A DNA stretch of 59,395 bases from Oscillospiraceae bacterium (GCA_022763825.1 JALEQX010000041.1:1-59395), one strand, 5' to 3'; counted from the stretch's first letter, positions 1-12,175 are shown. The notes: generated by a model not told the origin, from the letters alone. Numbers and translations are program-made.

Positions 1-237
1 GTAATCCGATACGTATTTCATTCCGTGGGGGAATTTCTCGGGGTCGGGTACTATTTCTTCGTTTTCGTTTCTCTCTCTGAGACTCCAGCAGTCGTCTATT
101 ATAACATATTCATAACCGCAGTCTTTAAGTCCGCTTTCGAGTATGAAATCGGCAGTCTCCATTACGACCTTTTCGTTTATGTTCTCTGCAAATGTGTTCC
201 ATGAGTTCCAGCCCATGGGCGGTCTGTTTATTATCAT
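1..237 (-). CDS. Alpha-galactosidase, GH27 family (N-terminal 79 residues, cut by window edge)
   Basis: Only the N-terminus is present; the gene runs off the left edge. The translation opens MIINRPPMGWNSWNTF and continues with VIIDDCW and a PEKFPHGMKY segment. These are the signature start of GH27/melibiase enzymes (the MGWNSWN and DDCW strands of the TIM barrel), which release terminal alpha-galactose from oligosaccharides. The start is supported by an AAAGGAG ribosome site 8-10 bases upstream. No signal peptide is visible, so a cytoplasmic enzyme acting on imported sugars is likely. It lies downstream of the leu genes on the same strand, behind a strong hairpin, so it is probably a separate transcription unit. 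Confidence 0.88.
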   Translation of the reverse strand, partial: MIINRPPMGWNSWNTFAENINEKVVMETADFILESGLKDCGYEYVIIDDCWSLRERNENEEIVPDPEKFPHGMKYVSDY

Positions 238-420
238 TGTGTAAATTCTCCTTTCGGGGTTGTGAAAAAATTATATCAGTTATTTTTATCCGTGTCAATC
301 GAATAAAACTATCTTTTTTATTGCAGACAAAGTTTTAGAGGAGAAATTGTATTTTATCGTTTCATTTTTAATGAATATTGGATGGATAATTATTTTTCAG
401 TAGAACACATGCAGACGGCT

Positions 421-463
421 AAAGCAAAGCGGCAACGGTTTATAACCGTTGCCGCTTTGCTTT
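421..463 (-). terminator. Perfect 20-bp hairpin downstream of leuB
   Basis: A perfect inverted repeat of 20 bp per arm (421-440 and 444-463) around a 3-base loop lies about 40 bases after the leuB stop codon. Only a short TTT follows on the minus strand, so termination may be weak or the hairpin may protect the mRNA 3' end. Nothing else was recognised in the 264-base gap between leuB and the GH27 gene. Confidence 0.6.
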
Positions 464-501
464 GCATCTATACCGAATAAAAGGAGACATCAAAAAGATA
501 A

Positions 502-1572
502 TTATATATTCTCCGCGATAAGCTCGCCCATTTTTGAGCAGGAGACTTTTTCGCAGCCGTCTTGCATGATATCGCCGGTGCGGTACTTCATGTCGAGTAC
601 CTTATCAACCGCGTTTTCGATATCGTCGGCTTCTTTTGCCATTGAGAACGAATATCTTAACATCATGGCTGCGGAGAGAACCGTGCCTATGGGGTTTGCA
701 ATATCGAGTCCCGCGATGTCGGGAGCGGAACCGTGAATCGGCTCATACATGCCGAGAGTCGACGACGAAAGCGACGCAGACGGCATCATTCCGATAGAGC
801 CGGTGAGCATTGAAGCCTCGTCCGAGAGAATGTCGCCGAACATGTTTTCCGTTACGAGAACGTCGAACTGCGACGGATTTTTTATAAGCTGCATAGCCGT
901 GTTGTCGACAAGAATATCGGAGAATTCGACCTCGGGGTATTCTGCACTTAATCTGTGCATTGTTGCTCTCCAAAGTCTCGACGTGTCGAGAACGTTCGCT
1001 TTGTCGACGGAGGCAAGGCGTTTATTTCTCTTCATTGCCGTTTCGAATGCGACTCTGCCGATACGCTCAATTTCATGCTCCGAGTAGGGCATGATGTCGA
1101 CCGCCTGTTTTTCGCCGTTTACGTCCTCGGTCTTATGCTCGCCGAAGTAAACTCCGCCGGTAAGCTCGCGGACAATGAGTAAATCAATACCGCCGCCGAC
1201 GATCTCCTCTTTTAGAGGCGAGGAGCTTGCAAGCTGTTTGAAAAGTTTTGTAGGTCTTAAATTTGCGAAAAGTCCTAATTCCTTTCTGACGGCAAGCAGA
1301 GCCTTTTCGGGACGAATCGAAGCCGGGCATGAATCCCATTTGGGACCCCCGACAGCGCCGAGAAGCACGGAGTCGGAATTTTTGCATTTATTCATATTTT
1401 CGTCGGTAATCGGCACGCCGTATTTGTCGATGGAACAGCCTCCGATGTCGACGTATTCGTAGTTGAATTTATGAGAGTATTTCTCCGCGACTTTGTCAAG
1501 AACCTTGACAGCCTGCGCGACTATTTCGGGGCCTATTCCGTCGCCGGGAAGAACGACAATATTCTTTTCCAT
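502..1572 (-). CDS. leuB: 3-isopropylmalate dehydrogenase
   Basis: Catalyses NAD-dependent oxidative decarboxylation of 3-isopropylmalate, the third step of leucine synthesis, in the cytoplasm. The 356-residue protein has the normal family length. It shows the N-terminal [10 protein letters not shown] motif, the [12 protein letters not shown] segment, and the metal-binding [19 protein letters not shown] region near the C-terminus. The start has an AAAGGAGGAT ribosome site. It is the last gene of the ilv-leu operon, one base after leuD, and is followed by a strong hairpin. No odd residues were seen. Confidence 0.97.
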   Translation of the reverse strand: MEKNIVVLPGDGIGPEIVAQAVKVLDKVAEKYSHKFNYEYVDIGGCSIDKYGVPITDENMNKCKNSDSVLLGAVGGPKWDSCPASIRPEKALLAVRKELGLFANLRPTKLFKQLASSSPLKEEIVGGGIDLLIVRELTGGVYFGEHKTEDVNGEKQAVDIMPYSEHEIERIGRVAFETAMKRNKRLASVDKANVLDTSRLWRATMHRLSAEYPEVEFSDILVDNTAMQLIKNPSQFDVLVTENMFGDILSDEASMLTGSIGMMPSASLSSSTLGMYEPIHGSAPDIAGLDIANPIGTVLSAAMMLRYSFSMAKEADDIENAVDKVLDMKYRTGDIMQDGCEKVSCSKMGELIAENI

Positions 1573-1573
1573 A

Positions 1574-2062
1574 TTATTTATCCTCCTTTAACGAAGCTAA
1601 AAGTCCGCCTTTTGATATTATATTCTGAATAAATTCGGGGAACGGCTGAGCCTGAAACGTTTTTGACGTTGTTATGTCGGTTATAACGCCAGTGTCGAAA
1701 TTTACCTCGACTTCGTCACCCGCGTTGATTGCGTCGGCGGCTTCGGGACATTCGAGAATCGGAAGCCCTATATTAATCGAATTGCGGTAGAAAATACGTG
1801 CAAAGCTTTTTGCGATAACGCAGCCCGTTCCCGCCGTTTTAATGACTAACGGGGCGTGTTCTCTCGACGAACCGCATCCGAAGTTCCAGCCCGCAACCAT
1901 AACGTCGCCTTTTTTTACATTGTTAATGAATTCGGGGTCGATATCCTCCATGCAGTGCTTTGTAAGCTCATTTGCGTCGGAGGTATTAAGATAACGCGCG
2001 GGAATTATTACGTCCGTGTCGACGTTATCGGGGTATTTGAAAACTTTTCCTTTTGTATTCAT
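1574..2062 (-). CDS. leuD: 3-isopropylmalate dehydratase small subunit
   Basis: This is the swivel domain of isopropylmalate isomerase, working with LeuC to interconvert 2- and 3-isopropylmalate. The 162-residue, archaeal/clostridial-type short LeuD shows the [12 protein letters not shown] opening and the substrate-binding [10 protein letters not shown] loop. AAGGAGG sits 7 bases before the ATG. The gene is packed between leuC (2 bases away) and leuB (1 base away), which fits translational coupling and equal subunit supply. Confidence 0.97.
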   Translation of the reverse strand: MNTKGKVFKYPDNVDTDVIIPARYLNTSDANELTKHCMEDIDPEFINNVKKGDVMVAGWNFGCGSSREHAPLVIKTAGTGCVIAKSFARIFYRNSINIGLPILECPEAADAINAGDEVEVNFDTGVITDITTSKTFQAQPFPEFIQNIISKGGLLASLKEDK

Positions 2063-2064
2063 GT

Positions 2065-3324
2065 TCAGTCCTCCTTAGGGCAGGTAATGTGACCTGTAAG
2101 CGCGCTCGCTGCCGCCGTTGCGGGGGAGGCAAGGTAAACCTCGCTCTCGACGTGACCCATTCTGCCGACGAAATTGCGGTTCGTTGTTGAAATACAGCGT
2201 TCGCCCTTGGCAAGTATACCCATATATCCGCCTAAGCACGGACCGCATGTCGGAGTGGAAACTACCGCGCCCGCATCGATAAACGCCGTGATGTAACCGC
2301 GCTCGGAGCATTCTCTCATTATATTCATAGTCGCGGGAATGATGATACAGCGTACAGAGTCCGCAACCTTTTTACCCTTTAAAATTCTGTACGCGGTCTC
2401 CATGTCTTCCATTCTGCCGTTGGTACAGCTTCCGATAACGACCTGGTCGATTTTGATATCCTCAAGCTCGTCTGCGGGGTGCGTGTTTTCGGGCAGGTGG
2501 GGACAGCTTACGGTGGGAACTATCTTGCTAAGGTCAATTTCGATAACCTTTTCATATTCCGCGTCCGCGTCCGCCTCGAATATAACGGGCTGTCTCTCGC
2601 TTCTGCCATTAAGATAGTTAAGAGTCGTCTGATCTACGGGGAAAATTCCGTTCTTTGCTCCGGCTTCAATCGCCATGTTGCATATACAAAGCCTGTCGTC
2701 CATTGAAAGACTCTTTACTCCCTCGCCGGTGAATTCCATTGACTTGTAAAGCGCGCCGTCAACGCCTATCATTCCGATTATCGTAAGAATAACGTCCTTG
2801 CCGGAGCAGTTCTTGTTAAGCGAATTTTTAAGTTCGAATTTAATAGCCGACGGAACCTTGAACCATGCCTGTCCCGTAGCCATGCCGGCAGCCATGTCGG
2901 TGCTTCCGACGCCCGTGGAGAACGCGCCGAGCGCGCCGTAGGTGCAAGTGTGGCTGTCCGCGCCGATAATGCAGTCGCCTGCGGTGACTACGCCCTGTTC
3001 GGGGAGAAGCGCGTGCTCTATGCCCATTTTGCCCACGTCGTAAAAGTGGCTGATGCAGTGTGAGCATGCAAACTCTCTGCACTGCTTGGACTGCTCCGCC
3101 GCCTTGATATCCTTGTTGGGGACAAAGTGGTCGAGGACGATTGCGATTCTGTCCTTATCGAATACGGATGAAATATCATTCTTGTTAAGCTCGTTAATCG
3201 CAACGGGGGTCGTGATGTCGTTGCCGAGTACGAGGTCAAGTTTAGCATTTATGAGCTGACCGGGCTTTACCGAGTCAAGTCCTGCGTGAGAGGCTAATAT
3301 TTTTTGAGTTAATGTCATTCCCAT
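2065..3324 (-). CDS. leuC: 3-isopropylmalate dehydratase large subunit
   Basis: Aconitase-family catalytic subunit that binds a [4Fe-4S] cluster and partners LeuD. The 419-residue length and the motifs [27 protein letters not shown] and TCGPCLGG (the cluster cysteines) match the short archaeal/clostridial LeuC class, consistent with the short LeuD next door. Starts MGMTL or MTL are both possible; the first ATG is retained because GTGAGG lies 9 bases upstream. Confidence 0.97.
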   Translation of the reverse strand: MGMTLTQKILASHAGLDSVKPGQLINAKLDLVLGNDITTPVAINELNKNDISSVFDKDRIAIVLDHFVPNKDIKAAEQSKQCREFACSHCISHFYDVGKMGIEHALLPEQGVVTAGDCIIGADSHTCTYGALGAFSTGVGSTDMAAGMATGQAWFKVPSAIKFELKNSLNKNCSGKDVILTIIGMIGVDGALYKSMEFTGEGVKSLSMDDRLCICNMAIEAGAKNGIFPVDQTTLNYLNGRSERQPVIFEADADAEYEKVIEIDLSKIVPTVSCPHLPENTHPADELEDIKIDQVVIGSCTNGRMEDMETAYRILKGKKVADSVRCIIIPATMNIMRECSERGYITAFIDAGAVVSTPTCGPCLGGYMGILAKGERCISTTNRNFVGRMGHVESEVYLASPATAAASALTGHITCPKED

Positions 3325-3335
3325 TTTACGTTACC

Positions 3336-4997
3336 TCACTTTGATTTAAGTCTGTTGACTGCAGAGAAAAGCGCCTGTATTGACGAGGCGATAATATCGT
3401 CGTTTATTCCCGCGCCCCAGACGTGATTTCCCTTTTCGTCGGCAATGCTTACGTACGAAATTGCCTTTGACGTTGAGCCTCTTGTCAGCGCGTGCTCCTC
3501 ATATGTGAGGTCGGAGTAGAAGATTCCGAGCTGCTGCTTTATCGCGTTGCTTATCGCGTCGAGACGGCCGTTGCCCTTTGCTGTAATTTTCTTTTCCTCG
3601 CCGTCAATCTTAACGGTAACGTCGGCGGTGATTTCATCTGTGCGTTTAAAGTGATAATCTATAAGCTCGACGGGCGAATTTACGTCTACGTATGTCTTTG
3701 TGAATATTGAGAGTACCTCGTCGGGCGAAAGCTCTGCGTGGCGTACATCGGAAACATTCTTAATAGTATATCCTACGTCCTCTTTCATCTTGGCAGGAAG
3801 CTGATAGCCGAAGTTATGCTCGAGCATGTAGCCGATACCGCCCTTGCCCGACTGCGAATTAATACGGATAACGTCGGTTTCGTATTCTCTGCCGACGTCG
3901 CCCGGGTCGATGGGAAGGTAGGGAACCGTCCATGTCGAAGCGTTATTTTCCTCATGCCACTTCATGCCCTTTGCGATAGCGTCCTGGTGAGAACCGGAGA
4001 ACGCCGCGAAAACAAGTTTGCCCGCGTACGGCTGACGGTCGTATACCGACATCCTCGTAACTCTCTCGTAAAGGCTTACGATTTCGGGCATGTGCGTAAA
4101 GTCGAGTCCCGGCTCAACGCCCTGTGCATACATGTTAAGCGCAAGAGTAATAATGTCGACGTTGCCGGTACGCTCACCGTTTCCGAACAGTGTACCCTCG
4201 ATTCTGTCCGCGCCGGCGAGAAGTCCTAATTCGGAATCGGCTACGGCGCATCCTCTGTCGTTATGCGGGTGAAGCGAAACCTCTACGCTGTCGCGGTATT
4301 TTAAGTTATCGCACATATATTCTATCTGATCCGCGTAAACGTTCGGCGTGGAAAGCTCGACGGTTACGGGGAGATTGATTACTACTTTTTTGTCCGGCGT
4401 GGGCTGCCATATATCGAGTACCGCGTTACATATTTCGAGCGCAAATTCCGGCTCCGTGCCGGTGAATGATTCGGGCGAATATTCGTATCTGTAATCAACG
4501 CCCTCCTCGTCTGCAATCTGCTTAAACAGCTTTGCGCCGTCGACCGCTATTTTAATTATTTCTTCCTTTGATTTTCTGAAAACCTGCTGTCTCTGAGCGA
4601 ATGAAGTCGAATTGTAAAGATGAACTATCGCATTTTTGCATCCCTCGAGCGCGGCGAATGTCTTTTTGATAATGTGCTCGCGGCTCTGGGTGAGAACCTG
4701 AACGGTGACGTCGTCGGGAATCATGTTTTTCTCGATAAGCGTTCTTAAAAATGCGTACTCCGTTTCGGAAGCCGCGGGGAAACCTACTTCGATTTCCTTA
4801 AAACCGACTTTTACAAGGAGGTTAAAGAATTCGAGCTTTTCTTCAAGGCTCATGGGGATGATAAGCGACTGATTGCCGTCTCTCAAATCAACCGAACACC
4901 ATTTCGGCGCATGGTCGATATATGTTTTCTCCGCCCATTTTCTTTGCGGATTTTTTACGGGATAGAACTGACAAACGTATTTCGATGTGTTTACCAT
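3336..4997 (-). CDS. leuA: 2-isopropylmalate synthase (long, LeuA2-type)
   Basis: Condenses 2-ketoisovalerate with acetyl-CoA, the committed step to leucine. The 553 residues comprise a TIM-barrel catalytic domain (about 30-330, with WCSVDLRDGNQSL and the metal ligands in SLHPHNDRGCA) and a C-terminal regulatory LeuA-dimer domain (about 430-550), the usual site of leucine feedback inhibition. The N-terminal layout with KTYIDHAPKWCSVDLRDGNQ is that of the Mycobacterium-type LeuA rather than the E. coli type. A GGAGG site precedes the ATG. It is the first leu gene after the DUF815 ATPase. Confidence 0.96.
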   Translation of the reverse strand: MVNTSKYVCQFYPVKNPQRKWAEKTYIDHAPKWCSVDLRDGNQSLIIPMSLEEKLEFFNLLVKVGFKEIEVGFPAASETEYAFLRTLIEKNMIPDDVTVQVLTQSREHIIKKTFAALEGCKNAIVHLYNSTSFAQRQQVFRKSKEEIIKIAVDGAKLFKQIADEEGVDYRYEYSPESFTGTEPEFALEICNAVLDIWQPTPDKKVVINLPVTVELSTPNVYADQIEYMCDNLKYRDSVEVSLHPHNDRGCAVADSELGLLAGADRIEGTLFGNGERTGNVDIITLALNMYAQGVEPGLDFTHMPEIVSLYERVTRMSVYDRQPYAGKLVFAAFSGSHQDAIAKGMKWHEENNASTWTVPYLPIDPGDVGREYETDVIRINSQSGKGGIGYMLEHNFGYQLPAKMKEDVGYTIKNVSDVRHAELSPDEVLSIFTKTYVDVNSPVELIDYHFKRTDEITADVTVKIDGEEKKITAKGNGRLDAISNAIKQQLGIFYSDLTYEEHALTRGSTSKAISYVSIADEKGNHVWGAGINDDIIASSIQALFSAVNRLKSK

Positions 4998-5013
4998 TGT
5001 ATTAACCTCCGGG

Positions 5014-6198
5014 TTATATTACGCTGTTTATAAACTGTTCCGCCGCTCTCGGTGAACGGCTGCCCTTAGCGAGGGCGAACGCTTCCGCATTTTTATCAAG
5101 CTCAGCGTTGGGCAAAATGCCGTGCCTCAGCGCGAGAGCGTGAATTATATCAAGGTAGAGAGCTTTGTTCGGTCTTGAAAAATAGACCGTAAGTCCGAAT
5201 CTGTCGGACAGCGACATGAGCTCCTGAACGGTATCGGAATGATGTATGTCGTTGTCGTCCTCTCTGTCGGAAAAGTTTTCCTTAACGATATGACGTCTGT
5301 TGCTCGTCGCGTAAATAACGGCGTTGTCCGCCTTTGCGCTTGCCGAACCCTCCAATGCCGCTTTGAGCATCGAGAAGCAGTCGTCGTTTTTATTAAATGA
5401 AAGATCGTCTATAAATATTATGAATTTAAGAGGGTTTTCCGCTATCGAATCCATTATTTTCGATAATGAGAAAAGCTGGTCTTTTCTTAATTCTATAAGC
5501 CTTAATCCCCTGGGTGCGAAATGATTTACGCACGCCTTGACGGTCGAGGATTTTCCCGTGCCGGCGTCTCCGAACAGGAGAGTGTTGGCGGCGGGTCTGC
5601 CCTCAATGAGAGCCTGTGTATTGTCGTAGACTTTCTTTCTCTCTTCCTCATAGCCGACGAAAACGCTCTCGTCTATGGAATCCGCCGAGTGAACGGGGAT
5701 TATCTCGTTATTTTCGACTCTGAACATTACGGCTGACGAGAAAATGCCGTAGCCGTAACTCGATATGTTCTTAAGCCTCAATTCGTACTGCCTGTTAAAA
5801 TCCGTTTCTTCGTTGATAAACGACGGAATATAAACGCCTTTCGGCGCAAAAGAGCAGAGAATTTCGGGTGTAAGAGATGTAAGCGACGAAAAAATGTCAA
5901 GCTCTCTCTTTGCATTGTTTTCAAGACACGGCGGTATCTCATTCGAATTCGCCGTTCTTATTACATATTCGTTCTCGTCCTCATATACGGTTTTTTTAAG
6001 AAAATCCGAAAATGAAAAACCGTATTGAGACAGCGAATTTACAAACTCGCCGTACAGTTTCATTTTGCCGAATTTATCGCCGTCGTCATGCGACAGAAAT
6101 TCGCACAGCTTTTTCATTGCGGGCTTTTCGATGACCGCGCGGAATACGCTGACTGCCGAGAGCGAACAGAATAATAAATCCAATTCCTGTTTATTCAT
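5014..6198 (-). CDS. AAA+ ATPase of the DUF815 family
   Basis: 394 residues. The N-terminal half (1-180) is not recognisable. The C-terminal half is an AAA+ module with Walker A GDAGTGKS (210-217), a Walker B-like IFIDDLSF (261-268), and a sensor region near ATSNRRHIV. This layout, with the GYEEERKKVYDNT lead-in, is typical of DUF815, a widespread ATPase family without an established role. It sits inside the branched-chain amino acid operon, 4 bases after ilvD and 16 bases before leuA, with its own weak AGAGA ribosome site, so it is co-transcribed. Whether it acts on the pathway (for example as a chaperone for Fe-S enzymes) or is a chance passenger is unknown. Confidence 0.85.
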   Translation of the reverse strand: MNKQELDLLFCSLSAVSVFRAVIEKPAMKKLCEFLSHDDGDKFGKMKLYGEFVNSLSQYGFSFSDFLKKTVYEDENEYVIRTANSNEIPPCLENNAKRELDIFSSLTSLTPEILCSFAPKGVYIPSFINEETDFNRQYELRLKNISSYGYGIFSSAVMFRVENNEIIPVHSADSIDESVFVGYEEERKKVYDNTQALIEGRPAANTLLFGDAGTGKSSTVKACVNHFAPRGLRLIELRKDQLFSLSKIMDSIAENPLKFIIFIDDLSFNKNDDCFSMLKAALEGSASAKADNAVIYATSNRRHIVKENFSDREDDNDIHHSDTVQELMSLSDRFGLTVYFSRPNKALYLDIIHALALRHGILPNAELDKNAEAFALAKGSRSPRAAEQFINSVI

Positions 6199-6202
6199 GA
6201 TA

Positions 6203-7867
6203 TTATCTCTTGTTTATTATTGCGCCTTTATCGGCGGAGCTTACCATTGACGCGTAGCGGGCAAGACATCCCTTGATGTCCGTCTTTTTCTTAATAACGA
6301 CAGACTGTTTTCTTCTCTCGATTTCCTCGTCGGAAACATTGAGCTTAATCGAATAATTCGGAATGTCGATTGAGATTGAGTCTCCGTCTTTAACGTAGGC
6401 TATGAGTCCTCCGCTTACGGCCTCGGGTGAAACGTGACCTATCGCCGCGCCTCTCGTGGCTCCCGAAAATCTGCCGTCGGTAATTAACGCAACGTCTTTA
6501 TCAAGTCCCATACCCGCAATCGCGGAGGTGGGGGAGAGCATTTCTCTCATGCCGGGACCGCCGGCGGGGCCCTCGTAACGGATAACGACAACGTCGCCCT
6601 TGACGATTTGACCCTCGTATATGGCGGCAATAGCGTCCTCCTCGGAATCAAAAACCTTTGCGGGTCCTTCGTGTTTAAGCATTTCGAGTGCTACCGCACT
6701 TCTTTTAACAACGCATCCGTCGGGCGCGAGATTTCCCCTTAATACGGCTATACCGCCGGTAGCAGAATACGGATTGTCAACTGTTCTTATCGTTTCGGCG
6801 TCGAGAATTTCTGCGTCGGCAATATTTTCGCCGAGCGTTTTACCCGTACATGTCATGACTGTTGTATCGATAAGATTTAATTTAGTAAGTTCTTTTAATA
6901 CGGCGTAGACTCCGCCCGCCTCGTTAAGATCCTCCATATACGTGTGACCCGCGGGGGCGAGATGACAGAGATTCGGCGTTTTCGCGCTGATTTCGTTAGC
7001 CATATCGAGATTGAATTCTACTCCGCATTCGTTTGCAATCGCGGGCAGATGGAGCATACTGTTTGTCGAGCAGCCCAGAGCCATATCGGCGGTAAGAGCG
7101 TTCTTTATCGCCGATTCGGTCATGATATCCGACGGCTTTATATCTCTTTTTACAAGCTCCATTATCTGCATGCCAGCATGCTTTGCAAGCTCTATTCTCT
7201 TTGAGTAAACGGCGGGAATCGTTCCGTTGCCCCTGAGTCCCATTCCGAGAACCTCTGTAAGGCAGTTCATTGAATTCGCCGTATACATGCCCGAACAGGA
7301 ACCGCACGTCGGACATGTTTTTTCCTCGCAGAGAGTCAATTCCTTTTCATCTATTCTTCCCGATGTGTAAGCTCCTACGGCCTCAAACATGCTTGAAAGA
7401 CTCGTTTTCTTCCCGTGAACGCGTCCTGCAAGCATGGGTCCTCCGCTTACGAATATTGTCGGAATGTTTACCCTCGCCGCCGCCATGAGCAGACCGGGGA
7501 CGTTCTTGTCGCAGTTTGGAACCATTACAAGTCCGTCGAAGCCGTGAGCCAGAGTCATAGCCTCGGTGGAGTCGGCGATGATATCGCGGGTTATAAGAGA
7601 ATACTTCATTCCCGTATGACCCATTGCGATACCGTCGCACACGGCGATGGCAGGGAACACGACAGGCGTTCCGCCCGCCATTGCAACGCCGAGCTTTACA
7701 GCCTCGACGATTTTATCAATGTTCATGTGTCCCGGAACTATTTCATTATACGAGCTTACGATACCTATAAGAGGTCTTGACTGCTCTTCTTTCGTAAGTC
7801 CGAGCGCGTGATACAGTGATCTGTGAGGCGCGTTCTGAAATCCGTTTACTATCGTGTCCTTTATCAT
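6203..7867 (-). CDS. ilvD: Dihydroxy-acid dehydratase
   Basis: Fe-S enzyme that dehydrates dihydroxy-isovalerate and dihydroxy-methylvalerate to the 2-keto acids of valine/leucine and isoleucine. The 554 residues are full length. Cluster and metal motifs are visible: [10 protein letters not shown] (Cys119) and [19 protein letters not shown] (185-203). The C-terminal [12 protein letters not shown] and [10 protein letters not shown] segments are also typical. AGGAG lies 8 bases before the ATG. Its product feeds leuA further along the same operon. Confidence 0.97.
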   Translation of the reverse strand: MIKDTIVNGFQNAPHRSLYHALGLTKEEQSRPLIGIVSSYNEIVPGHMNIDKIVEAVKLGVAMAGGTPVVFPAIAVCDGIAMGHTGMKYSLITRDIIADSTEAMTLAHGFDGLVMVPNCDKNVPGLLMAAARVNIPTIFVSGGPMLAGRVHGKKTSLSSMFEAVGAYTSGRIDEKELTLCEEKTCPTCGSCSGMYTANSMNCLTEVLGMGLRGNGTIPAVYSKRIELAKHAGMQIMELVKRDIKPSDIMTESAIKNALTADMALGCSTNSMLHLPAIANECGVEFNLDMANEISAKTPNLCHLAPAGHTYMEDLNEAGGVYAVLKELTKLNLIDTTVMTCTGKTLGENIADAEILDAETIRTVDNPYSATGGIAVLRGNLAPDGCVVKRSAVALEMLKHEGPAKVFDSEEDAIAAIYEGQIVKGDVVVIRYEGPAGGPGMREMLSPTSAIAGMGLDKDVALITDGRFSGATRGAAIGHVSPEAVSGGLIAYVKDGDSISIDIPNYSIKLNVSDEEIERRKQSVVIKKKTDIKGCLARYASMVSSADKGAIINKR

Positions 7868-7897
7868 CGTTTACACTCCTGTCGCTGCGTATTGAAA

Positions 7898-9454
<1,557 letters not shown>

Positions 9455-9458
<4 letters not shown>

Positions 9459-11161
9459 TTCTCCTCCTTGTCACTGCCGATCGTCGTTATGATGTCGTCT
9501 ATTGATCCTCCGGGCGGAAGCATCGGCAGAACCATTTCGTCCATATCGATGACCGTATCTATAACATACGGATGTCCCGATTCCATAGCCTCTTTAAACG
9601 CCGACTCGAACGAGTCTATGTCGAAAACTCTCTTTGCCCTTGCTCCGAACGCCTCTGCGAGCTTTACGAAATCCGTCTTTCTCTCAAGCACGGTGTTCGA
9701 ATACCGTTTGCCGAAGAATAGCGTCTGCCACTGTCTGACCATGCCGAGAACGCCGTTATTAATTAAAACAATTACAATCGGCAGGTCGTATGTTACTGCC
9801 GTCGCAAGCTCGTTTAAATTCATTCCGAAGCTTCCGTCGCCGGTTATAAGAACTACTTTGTTTCCCGTGGCGACGGCTGCTCCTATCGAGGCTCCGAGAC
9901 CGTAGCCCATTGTACCGAGACCGCCGGAGGACGCGAACGTTCTTTTCTTTTCGAAATTCGTGTACTGCGCAGCCCACATCTGGTGCTGACCGACGTCGGT
10001 GGTTATGCAGGTGTCTTTGTCTTTTATCTTATTTATAACTCTGAATAATGCTCTCGGATGAAGCTTGCCGGGCGCGGCGGCTTCGTTCTTTTCGCTGAAT
10101 TCGTTTTGCTTATCTTTAAGCGAATTTACGAGCGTATTCCATTCGGGGTGTGAATTCGTCTGACATTTTTCTGCGATTCTTGCAAAGGAATCAACGATAT
10201 CACCGACGACGCCCACGTCGACGATTACGTTTTTATTGATTTCCGAATTGTCAACGTCTATCTGAACTATCTTTGTATTCTTTGCAAACTTTGCAACGTT
10301 GCCTGTAGCTCTGTCGGAAAATCTGACGCCTATACCGATTATCAGGTCGGCTTCTTTATTAGCCATGGACGAAGCGTATCTGCCGTGCATGCCCTGCATT
10401 CCGAGAAATCTCGGATATGAATTGGGCATTGCGGACAGTCCCATGAACGAACAGCCTATATACGCGTCAATCTTTTCGGCGAAAGCCATAATCTCTTTCG
10501 TCATCCCCTTGCCGGCGGCGCCTCCGCCGAGGTATATATAGGGACGCTTTGATTCATTGATAAGTTTTACGGCTTCTTCAATTTCCGTCTCTCCGGCTTT
10601 CGGAAGAGGGAAGTAGTCGACAACGCCCTTAGGCTCGTATTCGCACATCGCCGTCTGTACATCCTTGGGAACGTCGACGAGTACGGGACCGGGTCTGCCC
10701 GACTTTGCGATTCTGAACGCTTCTCTTAAAACGTCGGCAAGCTCGTTTACGTCGGATACGAAGTAGTTATGCTTTGTAATGGGAAGCGTAACGCCCGTTA
10801 TGTTAATTTCCTGAAAGCTGTCCCTGCCTATCTGATTTGTCATAACGTTGCCCGTTATTGCAACCATGGGAATCGAATCGAGTATTGCCGTGGCTATGCC
10901 TGTGACGAGGTTTGTGGCTCCGGGACCCGACGTTGCGATAACAACACCGACCTTGCCCGTTACTCTCGAATAACCGTCGGCGGCGTGGGAGGCTCCCTGC
11001 TCGTGAGCGGTGAGAACATGATTGATTCTGTCTCTGTTTTTATATAATTCGTCGTAAATGTTAAGCACCTGACCGCCGGGATAACCGAATACGTCGGTTA
11101 CGCCCTGTTCTATAAGAGTTTCTATAATGATCTGAGCGCCTGACATCATTTTCTTTTCCAT
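9455..11161 (-). CDS. ilvB: Acetolactate synthase catalytic (large) subunit
   Basis: Thiamine-diphosphate enzyme that condenses two pyruvates, or pyruvate and 2-ketobutyrate, as first common step of branched-chain amino acid synthesis. The 568 residues carry the catalytic Glu in LTAHEQGASHAADGYSR (about residue 54), the FAD/central domain, and the ThDP motif GDGSFGMNLNE with the trailing LINN. First gene of the operon, preceded by the T-box leader and an AGGAGGAG ribosome site. No truncation or substitution was noticed. Confidence 0.97.
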
Positions 11162-11191
11162 AGCTTTGGGGCTCCTCCTGTGTTATTGTAT

Positions 11192-11246
11192 AAAAAAAAA
11201 GCCTTCGTCTCCCGGACATGGTAATCTGTCCTAAAGAGACGAAAGC
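11192..11246 (-). terminator. T-box conditional terminator
   Basis: Stem arms 11236-11246 and 11201-11211 (GCTTTCGTCTC with GAGACGAAGGC) are followed on the minus strand by nine T (11192-11200). The 5' part of the stem lies directly after the T-box core, which is the usual mutually exclusive antiterminator/terminator arrangement. Confidence 0.92.
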
Positions 11247-11481
11247 ATAAAATTCACTTTCGCGGTACCACTCTTTTTCGTCCGTTTGACCGGGCGCACT
11301 TTAGAGGCCTGCACCTCCTGACTTCGTAACGGGAGCATCCGTCTGTCCCTATGGATATATGTTCAGGACAGCCACTCCGCGGCGAGTTCACCGAATCTGC
11401 CCCTTTGCCTTGCACCGTACCGGCATTTCTCTGAACGGGGAGTGGATCGGTTACTGATCCGCTTCACAGTGTTTAAATTTT
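11192..11481 (-). promoter_or_regulatory. T-box leader (tRNA-sensing) of the ilv-leu operon, probably Leu-specific
   Basis: The leader contains the conserved T-box core GAGTGGTACCGCG on the minus strand (11261-11274), followed by a terminator hairpin and a U run. Stem I is closed by CCACTCC/GGAGTGG (11439-11445 with 11372-11378) and has an AG-rich loop. Just above this helix is GAA-CTC-G, giving CUC (Leu) at 11384-11386 as the best specifier candidate. The UGGU of the T-box would pair with an ACCA tRNA end, which fits Leu, Val or Ile tRNAs. Uncharged tRNA-Leu would then stabilise the antiterminator and turn the operon on. The T-box call is firm; the specifier is an inference. Confidence 0.93.
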
Positions 11482-11487
11482 GGTTAG

Positions 11488-11516
11488 ATTATAACGCGGA
11501 AATTCGCGTTTGTCAA
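11488..11516 (-). promoter_or_regulatory. Sigma-A promoter of the ilv-leu operon
   Basis: On the minus strand a perfect TTGACA (11511-11516) and a perfect TATAAT (11488-11493) are separated by 17 bases. This predicts a transcript start near 11481, just before T-box stem I. The spacer holds an internal inverted repeat (CGCGAATTTCCGCG). Confidence 0.92.
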
Positions 11517-11647
11517 CACATAAAAACAAAAATCGTCACCATTTATAAAAACAGATTTTTTTGCCGTAATTCTTTATTGCACATTATTGAAATTGTCGTA
11601 TGTTATATGGTAATATATAAATAAATACATATAAGGATGTGTTTATT

Positions 11648-12175
11648 ATGAGTAAAGAAACCTTAAATGACCTTAAAACGAGAAGAAGCTGCCGAAAATA
11701 TCTTGACAGGCAGATAACCGACGAACAGCTTAACGAAATTCTCGAATGCGGAACCTACGCCCCGACGGGTATGGGCAGACAGTCGCCGAAAATGGTCGTT
11801 TTGCAGAATAAAGACGATATCAAATATGTATCGGGTCTTAACGCAGAGGTTATGGGTAATCCCGACGCGGATCCGTTTTACGGCGCGCCGACGGTTATAA
11901 TCGTATTTGCCGATAAGAATATTAGAACCTACTATGACGACGGAGTTCTCGTAATGGGCAATCTTCTCAATGCCGCTCATGCGGTCGGCGTTGATTCGTG
12001 CTATATATACAGAGCGCGCGAGGTTTTCAATACCGAAAAGGGCAGGGTTCTTATGAAAAAATGGGGACTCGGCGAAAATTACGAGGGTATCGGCAACTGT
12101 ATTTTAGGCTATGCGGACGAGGGAGGAATAAATCCCGCAAAGGAGCGAAAGAGCGATTATATTTTAAGGGTGTAA
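11648..12175 (+). CDS. Nitroreductase-family flavoprotein
   Basis: A 175-residue FMN-dependent NAD(P)H oxidoreductase of the nitroreductase superfamily; the natural substrate cannot be told from sequence. The FMN-phosphate motif TRRSCRKY is near the N-terminus and the TYAPTGMGRQSP loop follows. The C-terminal half has the usual GNLLNAAHAVGVDSCYI helix and GIGNCILGYADE strand. The ATG at 11648 is preferred over the in-frame GTG at 11639 because AAGGA (11633-11637) is spaced correctly for it. It is transcribed away from the ilv operon. Confidence 0.92.
   Translation: MSKETLNDLKTRRSCRKYLDRQITDEQLNEILECGTYAPTGMGRQSPKMVVLQNKDDIKYVSGLNAEVMGNPDADPFYGAPTVIIVFADKNIRTYYDDGVLVMGNLLNAAHAVGVDSCYIYRAREVFNTEKGRVLMKKWGLGENYEGIGNCILGYADEGGINPAKERKSDYILRV

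Noticed and set aside
11442..11624. 60-codon plus-strand open frame
   Set aside because: It covers the ilv promoter and T-box stem I, has no ribosome site and no family resemblance.
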